Source: Polaribacter filamentus
GTDB taxonomy: Bacteria; Bacteroidota; Bacteroidia; Flavobacteriales; Flavobacteriaceae
Length of the DNA: 64,000 nt
NCBI RefSeq assembly: GCF_002943715.1
Contig: NZ_MQUA01000013.1
Location: forward strand, 923,001-987,000
Direction: 5' to 3'
Under the pieces are notes generated by a model, which was given only the letters and a program-made list of their open reading frames with translations, did no database searches and was not told the DNA's origin. Positions 1-7,805 of this stretch are shown piece by piece. The translations under genes and the position numbers were made by a program. Position 1 is the stretch's first letter. Each line of letters begins with the position of its first letter.

Positions 1-238
1 AGACATTTTCGTTAAATTCGAATCCTACATTCGATTGGTTTAATTTAGATTTTAAATTCGTAGAACTGTGTCTTACGTGAAATAAAGGCAAATTTAATTT
101 TCTCCATTTATTTAGAATTTTTCCACAAACTATTTCTGCATTTTTATTGTTTCTATTTCCTCCCCAATATTCTTCGTCTAAAAAGGCTTTTTGAATATCT
201 ATAAGAATCAATGCTGGTTTTTTTGTTCGTAATTTCAT
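1..238 (-). CDS. Isochorismatase-family cysteine hydrolase (partial, cut by window edge)
   Basis: The minus-strand frame starting at the ATG at 236-238 gives a typical isochorismatase-superfamily N-terminus: a short basic start, then the strand 'ALILIDIQKAFLDEEYWGG' carrying the conserved aspartate of the catalytic triad, and later 'PLFHVRHSS'. The Lys and Cys of the triad lie beyond the window, so activity cannot be judged. Members hydrolyse amide or ether bonds in small metabolites such as nicotinamide, isochorismate or ureidoacrylate. The gene is the cargo of the cassette that follows attC site 1, and its own attC would be outside the window. Family assignment is firm; the substrate is unknown. 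Confidence 0.8.
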   Translation of the reverse strand, partial: MKLRTKKPALILIDIQKAFLDEEYWGGNRNNKNAEIVCGKILNKWRKLNLPLFHVRHSSTNLKSKLNQSNVGFEFNENV

Positions 239-261
239 TTAGTGTTAGTTCGGTTTTAATG

Positions 262-398
262 ACATACAACGTGTTCGTGTATGGTTAGTTGCGTTGGCAA
301 GAACTAAGTTAACAAAAGAATACGAACCAGAGGGAAATTCGTAGGATTTTCCGAGTACACACAGACCAAGCAATTAATTATACACGTTGTTGCCAGTA
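262..398 (-). repeat. attC site 1 (3' end of the sigma-factor cassette)
   Basis: This is the most divergent of the seven sites. It ends on the plus strand with GTTGCCAGTA, which matches the reverse complement of the cassette's other end at 1994-2004 (TTACTGGCAAC). The interior holds an imperfect inverted repeat around GGGAAATTCGTAGGATTTTCC. On the minus strand it precedes the isochorismatase gene. Confidence 0.75.
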
Positions 399-401
399 GT
401 T

Positions 402-1039
402 TTATTCATTACTTAATTGCTGCTGCATTGTTTTAATACTTTTTAAAAGAGGGTTTATATCTTTTGTTACCACTCTTTTATTAATCCAAATAATAAAAGC
501 GTAAAAGAAAGCCAATCCTATTAATGTTCCTGTTTTAAAATTAACAGTTAGTGGAAGTATACTTTCGGCAATACTATTTGTCCAATGAAAATCAAAAGGG
601 TTTTTTAAACCAACTATAAAAATAAAATTTATAATAAAAGGAGGTATTGCATACCAATAAGCACTTGAACCTAACAAAACTGCTTGCTGTTGCATAGTTA
701 CTTCTTGCTGCGCAAGTTGATCTGTCATTGACAAAGACAAATTGTTTGTTGTGTTCTGTTTTTTTGATTTTCTAAATTTATAAATAACAAATACAAACCA
801 AATAATTGAAAAAGCACATGCTATTTTGGTAACTGGAAATGGGATTTCATAGAGTAAATAACTAAAAATAATTATGCCAATTACTGAAGCAGAAATTTCT
901 CTGATATCTCTAATTCGAATCTTTTTTTGCATATCATTTACTTTTGAACTCAGTTCTATTATTAACTGATTTGTTTCAATTGATATTTGTGCTGTTTGGG
1001 AAGAATTATTCCAAATATTTTTAACTCTTGTTCTAGCAT
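402..1039 (-). pseudogene. Membrane protein encoded behind an ECF sigma factor (frameshifted near its start)
   Basis: The open frame alone (402-932, 176 aa) starts at an internal Met. The natural start is the ATG at 1037-1039, one base after the sigma-factor stop. From there the frame reads MLEQELK and then must shift by one base in an A5 run (1018-1022 on the plus strand) to continue NIWNNSSQTAQISIETN, joining in frame to MQKKIRIRDIR. The protein has a soluble N-terminus of about 45 residues, two close transmembrane helices, a polar linker, then two more helices (about four in all). Flavobacterial sigma factors are often followed by such 'ELKxIW' membrane proteins. An anti-sigma or sigma-modulating role is inferred from position only. 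The break may be a sequencing error rather than true loss. Confidence 0.65.
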
Positions 1040-1040
1040 T

Positions 1041-1535
1041 TTATTTAATTTTTGGATTGATGCATTCAAATAGTTTTTTTCGAATTCTTTTCATTTTTAC
1101 GGCAATGTGATTCTCTGACAATCCAGTAATTAATGATATTTCTTTATATGATAAATCATCTAAATAAAGTACAATAAGTGGCGTGTCAGATTCATTTAAG
1201 GTAGCAATACATTCTTTCAAGTATTCGAATTTTTCTAGTTCTGAAGCATTAACTTCCTTTTCTAGAGGTGTAAAATGAATAGAATCAAACCTTTCAGTTT
1301 TGTTATTACTTTTATCAAATTTCATTTTTGAACGTAGACAAACATTAATAGCAACTTTATACACCCATGTATCTATAGCCGATTTACCTTTGAAATTGTC
1401 CAGAGATTTCCAAATTTGAAAAACAACTTCTTGAAATAAGTCTTGAGGTTCAATTGGAGCAACAGCATAAATTCTGCAAAGCCTAAATATTTTATGCTTG
1501 TTTTTCTTAAGTATCTGATCAAAATCTACTTCCAA
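1041..1535 (-). CDS. ECF-type RNA polymerase sigma factor
   Basis: This 164-aa protein has the two sigma-70 domains of the extracytoplasmic-function class. Region 2 lies at about residues 10-75 ('DLFQEVVFQIWKSLDNF', 'IDTWVYKVAINVCL'). Region 4 lies at about 105-160, with the helix-turn-helix 'LSYKEISLITGLSENHIAVK'. It redirects RNA polymerase to a specific promoter set. It lies inside one integron cassette, between a small membrane protein upstream and a probable membrane partner whose start is one base away. A cassette carrying its own sigma factor could transcribe other genes when moved; that is inference. Confidence 0.9.
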   Translation of the reverse strand: MEVDFDQILKKNKHKIFRLCRIYAVAPIEPQDLFQEVVFQIWKSLDNFKGKSAIDTWVYKVAINVCLRSKMKFDKSNNKTERFDSIHFTPLEKEVNASELEKFEYLKECIATLNESDTPLIVLYLDDLSYKEISLITGLSENHIAVKMKRIRKKLFECINPKIK

Positions 1536-1666
1536 ATTATTCTGTATTTCATATTCTTTATCTTTTATTAAAGTATAAATTTATTTGTGTTCAATCTTTA
1601 ACAGAATTTTAAACGATTTTTCACTAGTCTTATATTTCGTAAACAATATGTGTTAATTTTACCATC

Positions 1667-1882
1667 TTAATTATTTTCCTCTTCATAGTATTTTTTTAAG
1701 GATTTGTTAGATGAAGATATTCGGAGAAATTCAACAAAAAACCCAGAAATAAGAATATAAATTATTTCCTTATTAGAACTTCCCGATTTCAAAGAACAGG
1801 CTAGTATTACTGAAGCCCAAATTATACTGCTTATAATGAGGTTTCTTGTTAGAGTTTGATTTAATTTTTTTGTATTTTTCAT
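1667..1882 (-). CDS. Small two-helix membrane protein
   Basis: A 71-aa protein with a basic, polar N-terminus, two hydrophobic helices (about residues 14-31 and 39-53) and a charged C-terminus. It is the first gene of the three-gene sigma cassette, about 130 bp upstream of the sigma factor and about 115 bp inside the cassette start. I do not recognise the family. It could take part in sigma regulation or be an independent small membrane peptide. Confidence 0.55.
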   Translation of the reverse strand: MKNTKKLNQTLTRNLIISSIIWASVILACSLKSGSSNKEIIYILISGFFVEFLRISSSNKSLKKYYEEENN

Positions 1883-1993
1883 TTTCTTAAAGTTTAAATT
1901 ATTGTTTTTTAGGGTCTCTATTATAGTTAGTGACAGACTTTAAGAAAATATGACAAGAAAATAGTTTTTTATTTGGGAGTTGCGGTATTAATA

Positions 1994-2133
1994 TTACTGG
2001 CAACGTGGTTGTGTATTGAATGTTGCGGCTTTGTGAACGAGGAATTTCCAACGGAAATTCAGTAGTTTGCAAAGAAGCAACAAGTTTTAGTTTAGCCAAA
2101 TATAGCAATATTTAATACACGGTGTTGGCAACT
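1994..2133 (-). repeat. attC site 2 (type A)
   Basis: Site between the TlpA-like cassette and the sigma cassette. Its plus-strand end GTTGGCAAC pairs with GTTGCCAAC at 3155-3163, the two ends of the TlpA cassette. It has the type A interior shared with sites 5 and 7: a GAGGAATTTCC/GGAAATTC hairpin, then AGCAACAAG and TTTAGTTTAGCCAAATATAG. One frame reads through this site without a stop, which produces spurious ORFs. Confidence 0.85.
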
Positions 2134-2137
2134 GGCA

Positions 2138-3136
2138 TTAATTTAGTATTTCCGCTAATTTTTCATTCAGTTTTTCTCCACTTAAATTACGACCAATTAT
2201 TATTCCACTTTTGTCAATCAAAAAGTTATCTGGAATTCCATTAATTCCATATGTCAGTAGAGCCAAATTGTCTCTCCCTTTTAAATCGCTTACTTGTAAC
2301 CAAGGTAATTTATCTTTTTCAATTGCTTTTAACCAATGTGCTTTTTTAATATCTAGAGACACACCAAGTATTTCAAAACCTTTTAGTTTATATTCTTCGT
2401 ATGTTTTTACCAAGTTAGGGTTTTCTTGCCGACAAGGTCCACAACTTGAAGCCCAAAATTCCAATAGTACTAATTTATTATTGAAGTCAGAAAGTTTTTT
2501 CATTTCTCCATTCGCATCTTCCATTTCAAAGTCTAAATACTTCTCTCCAACCTTTGGGTTTTTATTAAATTTAATATATTTTGAAATACTTTTTCCGTAT
2601 TCTGATTTTTTATTATCTGTTGAAAATTGTTCAAAAAGTTCTTCTGTTTTTTCTTTTCCCCAAGTTCTAGAATTTAAAAATAGAATATTTGCACTAACAA
2701 TGCTTTTTGGATTGTTTTTTACAAATTTCATTTCTTTTATTAGCCTTTCATTTTTATAAAGTGTATCAGTTTCTCTATTTAAAGTTTGGCTTAAATTTTC
2801 AGTTATTGAACCTTTAACATTTGCATTTCTGAAATCAGATTCAGTTCCGTCAAATTCCATTTTATTGTTTTCAAGCCATAAAAATCGGTAATGAGAAATG
2901 TCTTTTGTTTTTAATAATACTCGCAAAGGGGTTTGAGATAATTTAGTTTGAAAACTAAAAGAGTTATTTTCAACTTTTACTGAATCAATTACTTTTTCAT
3001 TTGAAATCTTTTCCAAATAAAGGTATGTTCCGTTTTTAATTCCTTTTGTAGTTCCAATTAATGAAAATTGTTCTTGCGGTTTTTCATTACAGGAAACTGC
3101 TATTAATGTTATTATTCCAAATAATATTTTTCTCAT
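2138..3136 (-). CDS. TlpA-like thiol-disulfide oxidoreductase lipoprotein (DUF4369 + AhpC/TSA-Redoxin)
   Basis: This 332-aa protein begins with a lipoprotein signal ending AVSC (Cys16), followed by a DUF4369-type beta-rich domain (about 20-125), a helical linker, and a C-terminal thioredoxin-fold domain (about 195-332). The active site is 'SCGPC' (Cys232, Cys235), and Pro302 in 'GIPDNFLID' is the usual cis-proline. It should sit in the cell envelope and reduce or exchange disulfides in extracytoplasmic proteins. Such proteins are common in Bacteroidota chromosomes; being cargo of an integron cassette is unusual. The stop codon falls a few bases before attC site 2. Confidence 0.88.
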   Translation of the reverse strand: MRKILFGIITLIAVSCNEKPQEQFSLIGTTKGIKNGTYLYLEKISNEKVIDSVKVENNSFSFQTKLSQTPLRVLLKTKDISHYRFLWLENNKMEFDGTESDFRNANVKGSITENLSQTLNRETDTLYKNERLIKEMKFVKNNPKSIVSANILFLNSRTWGKEKTEELFEQFSTDNKKSEYGKSISKYIKFNKNPKVGEKYLDFEMEDANGEMKKLSDFNNKLVLLEFWASSCGPCRQENPNLVKTYEEYKLKGFEILGVSLDIKKAHWLKAIEKDKLPWLQVSDLKGRDNLALLTYGINGIPDNFLIDKSGIIIGRNLSGEKLNEKLAEILN

Positions 3137-3154
3137 AGATGTTTGTCTTTGCTT

Positions 3155-3290
3155 GTTGCCAACGTGTTTGTATATGGTTTGTTGCGTGATTTAAGCACCT
3201 AATTTAGTAAATAAAAACTGAATAGAAAATCCGCTAGGATTTTCGTAAGTAGGCTAGAACTAGCAATAAATTATATACGGTGTTGGCTGC
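3155..3290 (-). repeat. attC site 3 (type B)
   Basis: Site between the serine-protease cassette and the TlpA cassette. Its plus-strand end GTTGGCTGC pairs with GCAGCCAAC at 4265-4273. The type B interior, shared with sites 4 and 6, contains TTTAAGCACCTAATTTAGTA and a GAAAATCCGCTAGGATTTTC stem-loop. Confidence 0.85.
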
Positions 3291-3329
3291 TGCCTTTACT
3301 TTTCAATAATGTATCTATCTTAATTTTTT

Positions 3330-4217
3330 TTATTTTTCATAGAATTTGATTTTGTTATCTGTCAAAAACTCTTTGATAATGTCCGCATGAATACAATGTC
3401 CAACATGTAAAAATGGCTGATTGGTTATCTTTATTGACTTCCCTCCAGTTTTGTATTCAAAGTTTTTCATATCAAAGCCCAAATGCAAATGATTTGTCAT
3501 GCTTTGCATACCACATATTAGTCCTTGCTCGTTAAACAAAGGACCACCACTTTGCCCTTTTAATCCGGGTGTACTTAATTCAATTCCAAAAACTTTACCT
3601 TCATCAATTAAATGCCTTGTTAGCATTCCTTCAATTGGAAAGCGAGGAGTTCCACTTACCCCAGTATTCGTCCACTCAATATTATCATCTATTTCATTAT
3701 ATTCAAAGTTCGTAAATTCAGGAAATGGATAACCAAGTCGGCACAAATATTTTCCTTGCTTTAAAACGGAAGTGTCTTTAAGAAAAGTGGCATAAGATTG
3801 ATACGCTGGATTTTTAAAGTCATCTATAATTAAAATTGATAAATCATATTTTGGATGATTTATCCAACGGTAATTAAAATTTAATTCTGTTGTACATCCA
3901 ATGAATTCTTCATATAATTGAACTAAAATGTCTGATTTGAAATTATATTTTGCTTCCAAATCCTTCATTCGTTTATTGAATTTGTTGTTCTTTCCGATTG
4001 TTGCTTTTTCTTTTATAAAATTATTGTAGTGAGAATTGATATTAGCACGATTGCCAATTAAGTCAACCACATGTTTACAGGTTATTGCACAACCTAATTC
4101 GTTTACAAAAAAAAGTGTTGCTGCTCCAGGACTAACAGTTTTTTCTTTGTAATTCCTTGAAATTGTGTGTATCGGTCTTGTGAATTTTCCGACTTCTTCA
4201 ATTGCTTTTACAAACAT
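3330..4217 (-). CDS. Trypsin-like serine protease, apparently cytoplasmic
   Basis: A 295-aa chymotrypsin-fold (S1/Trypsin_2-type) peptidase with an intact triad: His49 in 'CAITCKHVVDL', Asp125 in 'HPKYDLSILI' and Ser223 in 'GLKGQSGGPLF'. No signal peptide or membrane segment is visible, so it probably acts inside the cell. Stand-alone cytoplasmic trypsin-like proteases often occur in anti-phage or programmed-death systems, where they cleave a partner. Here it is the only gene of its cassette, so no partner is apparent. Enzyme class is certain from the motifs; the biological role is open. Confidence 0.88.
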   Translation of the reverse strand: MFVKAIEEVGKFTRPIHTISRNYKEKTVSPGAATLFFVNELGCAITCKHVVDLIGNRANINSHYNNFIKEKATIGKNNKFNKRMKDLEAKYNFKSDILVQLYEEFIGCTTELNFNYRWINHPKYDLSILIIDDFKNPAYQSYATFLKDTSVLKQGKYLCRLGYPFPEFTNFEYNEIDDNIEWTNTGVSGTPRFPIEGMLTRHLIDEGKVFGIELSTPGLKGQSGGPLFNEQGLICGMQSMTNHLHLGFDMKNFEYKTGGKSIKITNQPFLHVGHCIHADIIKEFLTDNKIKFYEK

Positions 4218-4264
4218 ATATTTAATTTTAATTGTTATTTGATTTGAATTCTATTTTCAGGGTT

Positions 4265-4400
4265 GCAGCCAACGTGGTTGTGTATGATTAGTGGCGTGTT
4301 TAAGCACCTAATTTAGTAAATAATTACTGAATAGAAAATCCGCGAGAATTTTCGTAAGTAGGCGAAAACCAGCCATTAATTATACACGGTGTTGTAAAAC
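4265..4400 (-). repeat. attC site 4 (type B)
   Basis: Site between the Sel1 cassette and the protease cassette. Its plus-strand end GTTGTAAAAC is the reverse complement of GTTTTACAAC at 5197-5206, the start of the same cassette. The internal stem-loop is GAAAATCCGCGAGAATTTTC. Confidence 0.85.
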
Positions 4401-4403
4401 GTT

Positions 4404-5183
4404 TTATAATTCCGCTTTGTATAAATTCTCCATATTTTTCAGTTTTCTGCCTAATAATTTTTCAGCTTCTTTTTGTCCATTTTCTTTTTGTTCAACTGTT
4501 AGATTCTTTTCCAATTCTTCAATTTCTTTGACTATTTGTCCTTGTTTTATGTAAGAAAAGTCTTTCTTAAACTCGTTATAAATTAAATACCATAAATAGC
4601 TTTTAAAAAAATCTTGTTTAAAGTCTTTTCCTTCACTATACATTTGAGCAAGTTGTAATCTAACTGAAGTTATATTTCCACTTTTTGTTAAATTTTCTGG
4701 ATTTTCAAGTTTTCCAAGTTTAGTTGACCATTTTAGCATTTCAGTCATATCTTTTTCAACTCCCATTCCAGAATAATAACAATTAATTACATTCCACATA
4801 CAAGTTCCATCTCCATTTTCAGCGCATTTCATTCCGTATTCAAATGCTTTATTAAAATTTTGTTCTACACCATCACCATTTCCATAAGCCATCATCATTT
4901 GATAAAGTCCGTCATTAAAACCTTGTTCAGCTGATTTTGAAAACCAATAAATTCCTTTTTCAGTATTTTGTTCAATTCCAGTTCCTGCTCTGTAACAATA
5001 ACCTAAATTATATTGTGATTCAGCATTTCCTAATTCCGCTCCTTTTTTTAATAGTGGAATAGCTTTATCAAATTCTTGAGTTTCGATAAACTTTTTGGCT
5101 TTTTCATTAAATTCTTTTGCTGTTTGTCCAACAGAAGTTGAGCAAATAAATGTTAAAAATATAAATGTTAAAATTCTGTTCAT
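4404..5183 (-). CDS. Secreted Sel1-repeat protein
   Basis: I start this gene at the Met at 5181-5183, giving 259 aa with a clear signal peptide (residues 1-19, ending 'STSVGQ'). The longer frame up to 5285 only reads backwards into attC site 5. The body holds four or five Sel1/TPR-like repeats of about 36 residues ('AELGNAESQYNLGYCYRAG', 'AEQGFNDGLYQMMMAYGNG', 'AENGDGTCMWNVINCYYSG', and a 'QMYSEG' unit). These stack into a helical solenoid that mediates protein-protein contacts, here in the periplasm or at the surface. It is the sole gene of its cassette. The binding partner is unknown. Confidence 0.85.
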   Translation of the reverse strand: MNRILTFIFLTFICSTSVGQTAKEFNEKAKKFIETQEFDKAIPLLKKGAELGNAESQYNLGYCYRAGTGIEQNTEKGIYWFSKSAEQGFNDGLYQMMMAYGNGDGVEQNFNKAFEYGMKCAENGDGTCMWNVINCYYSGMGVEKDMTEMLKWSTKLGKLENPENLTKSGNITSVRLQLAQMYSEGKDFKQDFFKSYLWYLIYNEFKKDFSYIKQGQIVKEIEELEKNLTVEQKENGQKEAEKLLGRKLKNMENLYKAEL

Positions 5184-5196
5184 TCGTTTTTTTAAT

Positions 5197-5335
5197 GTTT
5201 TACAACGTTGTTGTGTATTGAAAGTTGCGGTTTTGTGAACGAGGAATTTCCGTAGGAAATTCAGAAGTTTGCAAAAAAGCAACAAGCTTTAGTTTAGCTA
5301 AATATAGCAATTTTTACTACACGGTGTTAGGCAAC
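5197..5335 (-). repeat. attC site 5 (type A)
   Basis: Site at the 3' end of the recombinase-HEPN cassette. The plus-strand core GTTAGGCAAC pairs with GTTGCCTAAC at 6659-6668. This core matches the classical GTTRRRY/RYYYAAC consensus exactly, and the cassette gene's TAA stop lies inside it. Confidence 0.87.
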
Positions 5336-6634
5336 GTTTTTTTTATATATCATATTCAATACTTCTTCTACAAACGATTTTACTCTTTGAATCTCTGGTT
5401 TATAGTTAGAAGGATGTCCACATTTATTTCTCAAACCTAGACAATTATTTATTAATTCATTTTTTTCAAATTTACTAAAAACTCCTATTTTTTCTGCTAA
5501 ATGTATTGTTGTTTCGTCTTTGATATATTCAAAACTATCAATGTTTTTTATTTTTTTCGATCTAGAGTCAAGTCTATTCAATTCTTCGTTTATATTTTTT
5601 AGAGTATCTATGTCTAAAATTTGTTTTCTAATATTCTTTATAGCTGATGACCAAATAAAAATAACTCCAGCTCTTAAACTTCCATTTCTAAAACAATCTA
5701 TTCCTTCCATTAGGTAATCCATTTCGTCTAAATCTTTCAATTTGAAAACTAAAGATTCTAAATCATCAAAGCTTTCAGTTTTTTCAGTTGTAGTAATTAA
5801 TTTGTCGTAAGGCGTAAAATTAATTTTTTGTTCTTCGTGGATTAATTTTGAATATTGAAAATGAGAATTAAATTCCTTGATTTTTAAATTTTCTAAAATT
5901 ATAATTAATGGGATTCCTAATTGATTTAAATGTTTAATGTAAGAATATTTAAATGCTCTAGTTGTTAAAGCAGGATTTAGTTCCATTTCTTTTACTGAAG
6001 CTTTCAATAATTTACTAACACTTGTATAAGAGTATTTTTTAGTCTTGTCCTTTTGACTATATATGAAAAATGACTCTGGTTTGAATTCTTTGTAATAGTC
6101 TGATAACAATGGAATAACTCTTTTTGATAAATATGCTTTTCTCTTTTCATTCCCTTTACTATCGTGTAGAATTATAAACGGATTTTCAACTTTAGAAATA
6201 ATATCTTTAACTTGAATTTCTAATAATTCGTTAGCCTCTAAACCACAAGAATACATTAGTAGAAAAATAATTTTATGCTTTAAATTTTCTTTACGGTCAA
6301 TTAATTCTAAAATATCAGATTGCTCGAAAAAATCAGCAGACCTTTCAGGTGTTTCAGGTAATTTAAATTTATAAATTCCATGTTTTTTGTCGTGCATATG
6401 GTCGAAAAATATTTTACATACAAAAACCAAAGTTCGTAACGTTGTATGAGATTTTTTCTGATTTATTAATGACCTTGCGTAACTTGTTACTTGTATATTC
6501 GTAATTTCGGTTGGAAGATGTGCAGAGTAGAAATCAAAAAGTCTAAATAGAGTACTTGAATAACCTCTAATTGTAGATTCAGCATATTTTCTTCGTCTGA
6601 ATTCTTTTATTACTTTTTCTCTTATTTCCTTCAT
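5327..6634 (-). CDS. Catalytically degenerate tyrosine recombinase fused to a HEPN domain
   Basis: A 435-aa protein with two parts. Residues 1-275 follow the phage-integrase layout: a SAM-like core-binding domain (1-85), then a catalytic domain with 'SCGLEANELLEIQVKDI' (box I) and 'TTRAFKYSYIKHL' (box II). The signature residues are mostly gone: box I Arg is Glu133, and the box II H-x-L-R-H is Arg226-Ala-Phe-Lys229-Tyr230. A Tyr261 remains near the nucleophile position. Strand exchange is therefore unlikely, but DNA binding is possible. Residues 290-435 form a helical domain ending in 'RNKCGHPSNY', an Rx4H motif (Arg402, His407) typical of HEPN ribonucleases. The cassette holds no other gene. 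I infer a DNA-guided RNase or toxin, possibly protecting the array. Confidence 0.75.
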   Translation of the reverse strand: MKEIREKVIKEFRRRKYAESTIRGYSSTLFRLFDFYSAHLPTEITNIQVTSYARSLINQKKSHTTLRTLVFVCKIFFDHMHDKKHGIYKFKLPETPERSADFFEQSDILELIDRKENLKHKIIFLLMYSCGLEANELLEIQVKDIISKVENPFIILHDSKGNEKRKAYLSKRVIPLLSDYYKEFKPESFFIYSQKDKTKKYSYTSVSKLLKASVKEMELNPALTTRAFKYSYIKHLNQLGIPLIIILENLKIKEFNSHFQYSKLIHEEQKINFTPYDKLITTTEKTESFDDLESLVFKLKDLDEMDYLMEGIDCFRNGSLRAGVIFIWSSAIKNIRKQILDIDTLKNINEELNRLDSRSKKIKNIDSFEYIKDETTIHLAEKIGVFSKFEKNELINNCLGLRNKCGHPSNYKPEIQRVKSFVEEVLNMIYKKNVA

Positions 6635-6658
6635 TTTTGTTGTTCAGTCAAATGTTAT

Positions 6659-6799
6659 GTTGCCTAACGTTTTGGTGTAAGGAAAGTTGCGTGGTTTAAG
6701 CAATGAAATTAGTAAATAAAACATGAACCAAGAAAATCCGCGAGGATTTTCGTAAGCAGGCTTTTACCAGCAATTTTTTTTTACACGGTGTTGTGGTTA
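6659..6799 (-). repeat. attC site 6 (type B)
   Basis: Site at the 3' end of the CPBP cassette. Plus-strand GTTGTGGTTA pairs with TAACCACAAC at 7660-7669. The internal stem-loop is GAAAATCCGCGAGGATTTTC, a near-perfect palindrome. The CPBP reading frame continues through almost the whole site. Confidence 0.87.
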
Positions 6800-7637
6800 G
6801 TTTTTTTCTATTGTAATATATCCCAATTCCTAGTATAGTTATTATTTCAGCAATAATTGATAAATATGAACCTTCAAATCCGAAAGCTCCACCGTTAATT
6901 AAATTCCCTTCTTTTATTTTAAATTCAATAATTGAGTAAGTATCTTTACCACTTACATTAAAACCAAAAAGTGTTTGAAATAAATTCCAACTTAAATGTA
7001 TTGCAATTGGAAACCATAAATTTTTTGTGTGTATGTATGATAAGCCGAGAACTATTCCAGCTAAAAATAAGTTAAACAGAGAAAATAAGTCAATATTCGG
7101 ATTAAAACTGTGCATAACAGAAAACAGAATTGACGAAGCGATTAAAGCAGTATATTTATTAAACGAACTCATTAGGTTTCTTAAAACATAACCACGTAAA
7201 AGTGTTTCCTCAACAATTGCAACAATTGTAAAAAGTATTATCGATATTATCAATTCCTTAAAGTCAAAATTTACATTTAAGAAAAATATTTCTTTCAAGT
7301 AAATTAATAATAAGTATCCAATTAACATTATTGTAAGACCAAGTATAATTCCAAAAATAAATTCATTAAATCTATTTTTAGTTTGAAATCCAAGTGTAAT
7401 AAATTCCTTTTTTTCTACAAACTTCATAAAAAGCCAAATCACTAAAAAAGTGCCAAATAAATCAAAAAATCCAACTATTAAAAGTTGTTTTGAAGTCTCT
7501 TCGTATTCTAAGTTTGTGAAGTCAAATCCAGCAATTAAACTTCCAACATATTGAAATATTCCAACTATTATAAGATAACATATTATAAACAAGAATATTC
7601 TTCCTATTGTATTCATTCTTATTCCAATATTGTTCAT
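6696..7637 (-). CDS. CPBP-family intramembrane glutamic/metallo-protease
   Basis: This 313-aa polytopic protein has about eight hydrophobic helices and the CPBP (CAAX-protease and bacteriocin-processing) motifs: 'EETLLRG' (Glu143, Glu144, Arg148), 'MHSFNP' (His176) and 'HLSWN' (His214, Asn218). Such enzymes cleave membrane-embedded peptides, process prenylated or bacteriocin-like peptides, or confer self-immunity. Translation may begin at Met1 or Met8. The frame does not stop at the end of the domain: its last ~35 residues are encoded by attC site 6, so the native protein carries an attC-derived basic tail. It is the only gene in the cassette. Confidence 0.85.
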   Translation of the reverse strand: MNNIGIRMNTIGRIFLFIICYLIIVGIFQYVGSLIAGFDFTNLEYEETSKQLLIVGFFDLFGTFLVIWLFMKFVEKKEFITLGFQTKNRFNEFIFGIILGLTIMLIGYLLLIYLKEIFFLNVNFDFKELIISIILFTIVAIVEETLLRGYVLRNLMSSFNKYTALIASSILFSVMHSFNPNIDLFSLFNLFLAGIVLGLSYIHTKNLWFPIAIHLSWNLFQTLFGFNVSGKDTYSIIEFKIKEGNLINGGAFGFEGSYLSIIAEIITILGIGIYYNRKKLTTTPCKKKLLVKACLRKSSRIFLVHVLFTNFIA

Positions 7638-7659
7638 ATTTCTGATTTTCGTTTTTAAT

Positions 7660-7798
7660 TAACCACAACGTGGTTGTGTATTGAATGTTGCGGTTTTGTG
7701 AACGAGGAATTTCCAACGGAAATTCGGTAGTTTGCAAAGAAGCAACAAGTTTTAGTTTAGCCAAATATAGCAATATTTAATACACGGTGTTGTGGCAC
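7660..7798 (-). repeat. attC site 7 (type A)
   Basis: Site at the 3' end of the first cassette. Plus-strand GTTGTGGCAC matches the reverse complement of GCGCCACAAC at 9008-9017 over eight bases. It is nearly identical to site 2 along its interior, including the GAATTTCC/GGAAATTC hairpin. Confidence 0.87.
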
Positions 7799-7805
7799 GT
7801 TATTG

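Noticed and set aside
1899..2108. ORF of 69 codons on the minus strand, with a sister frame at 7522-7773 sharing the same first ~30 residues
   Set aside because: Both are read-through of type A attC sites 2 and 7; the shared protein is translated repeat, not a gene.
5184..5285. N-terminal extension of the Sel1 gene
   Set aside because: These 34 codons lie in attC site 5; the signal peptide begins at the downstream Met.
5327..6634. The recombinase-HEPN gene as the array's integron integrase
   Set aside because: Its catalytic Arg/His/Arg positions are replaced, it lies inside a cassette rather than beside attI, and it lacks the IntI-specific insert.
262..7798. Regular repeats considered as a CRISPR array
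   Set aside because: Repeat units are ~135-140 bp with genes between them and palindromic attC-like structure; no short constant repeats or ~30-bp spacers.
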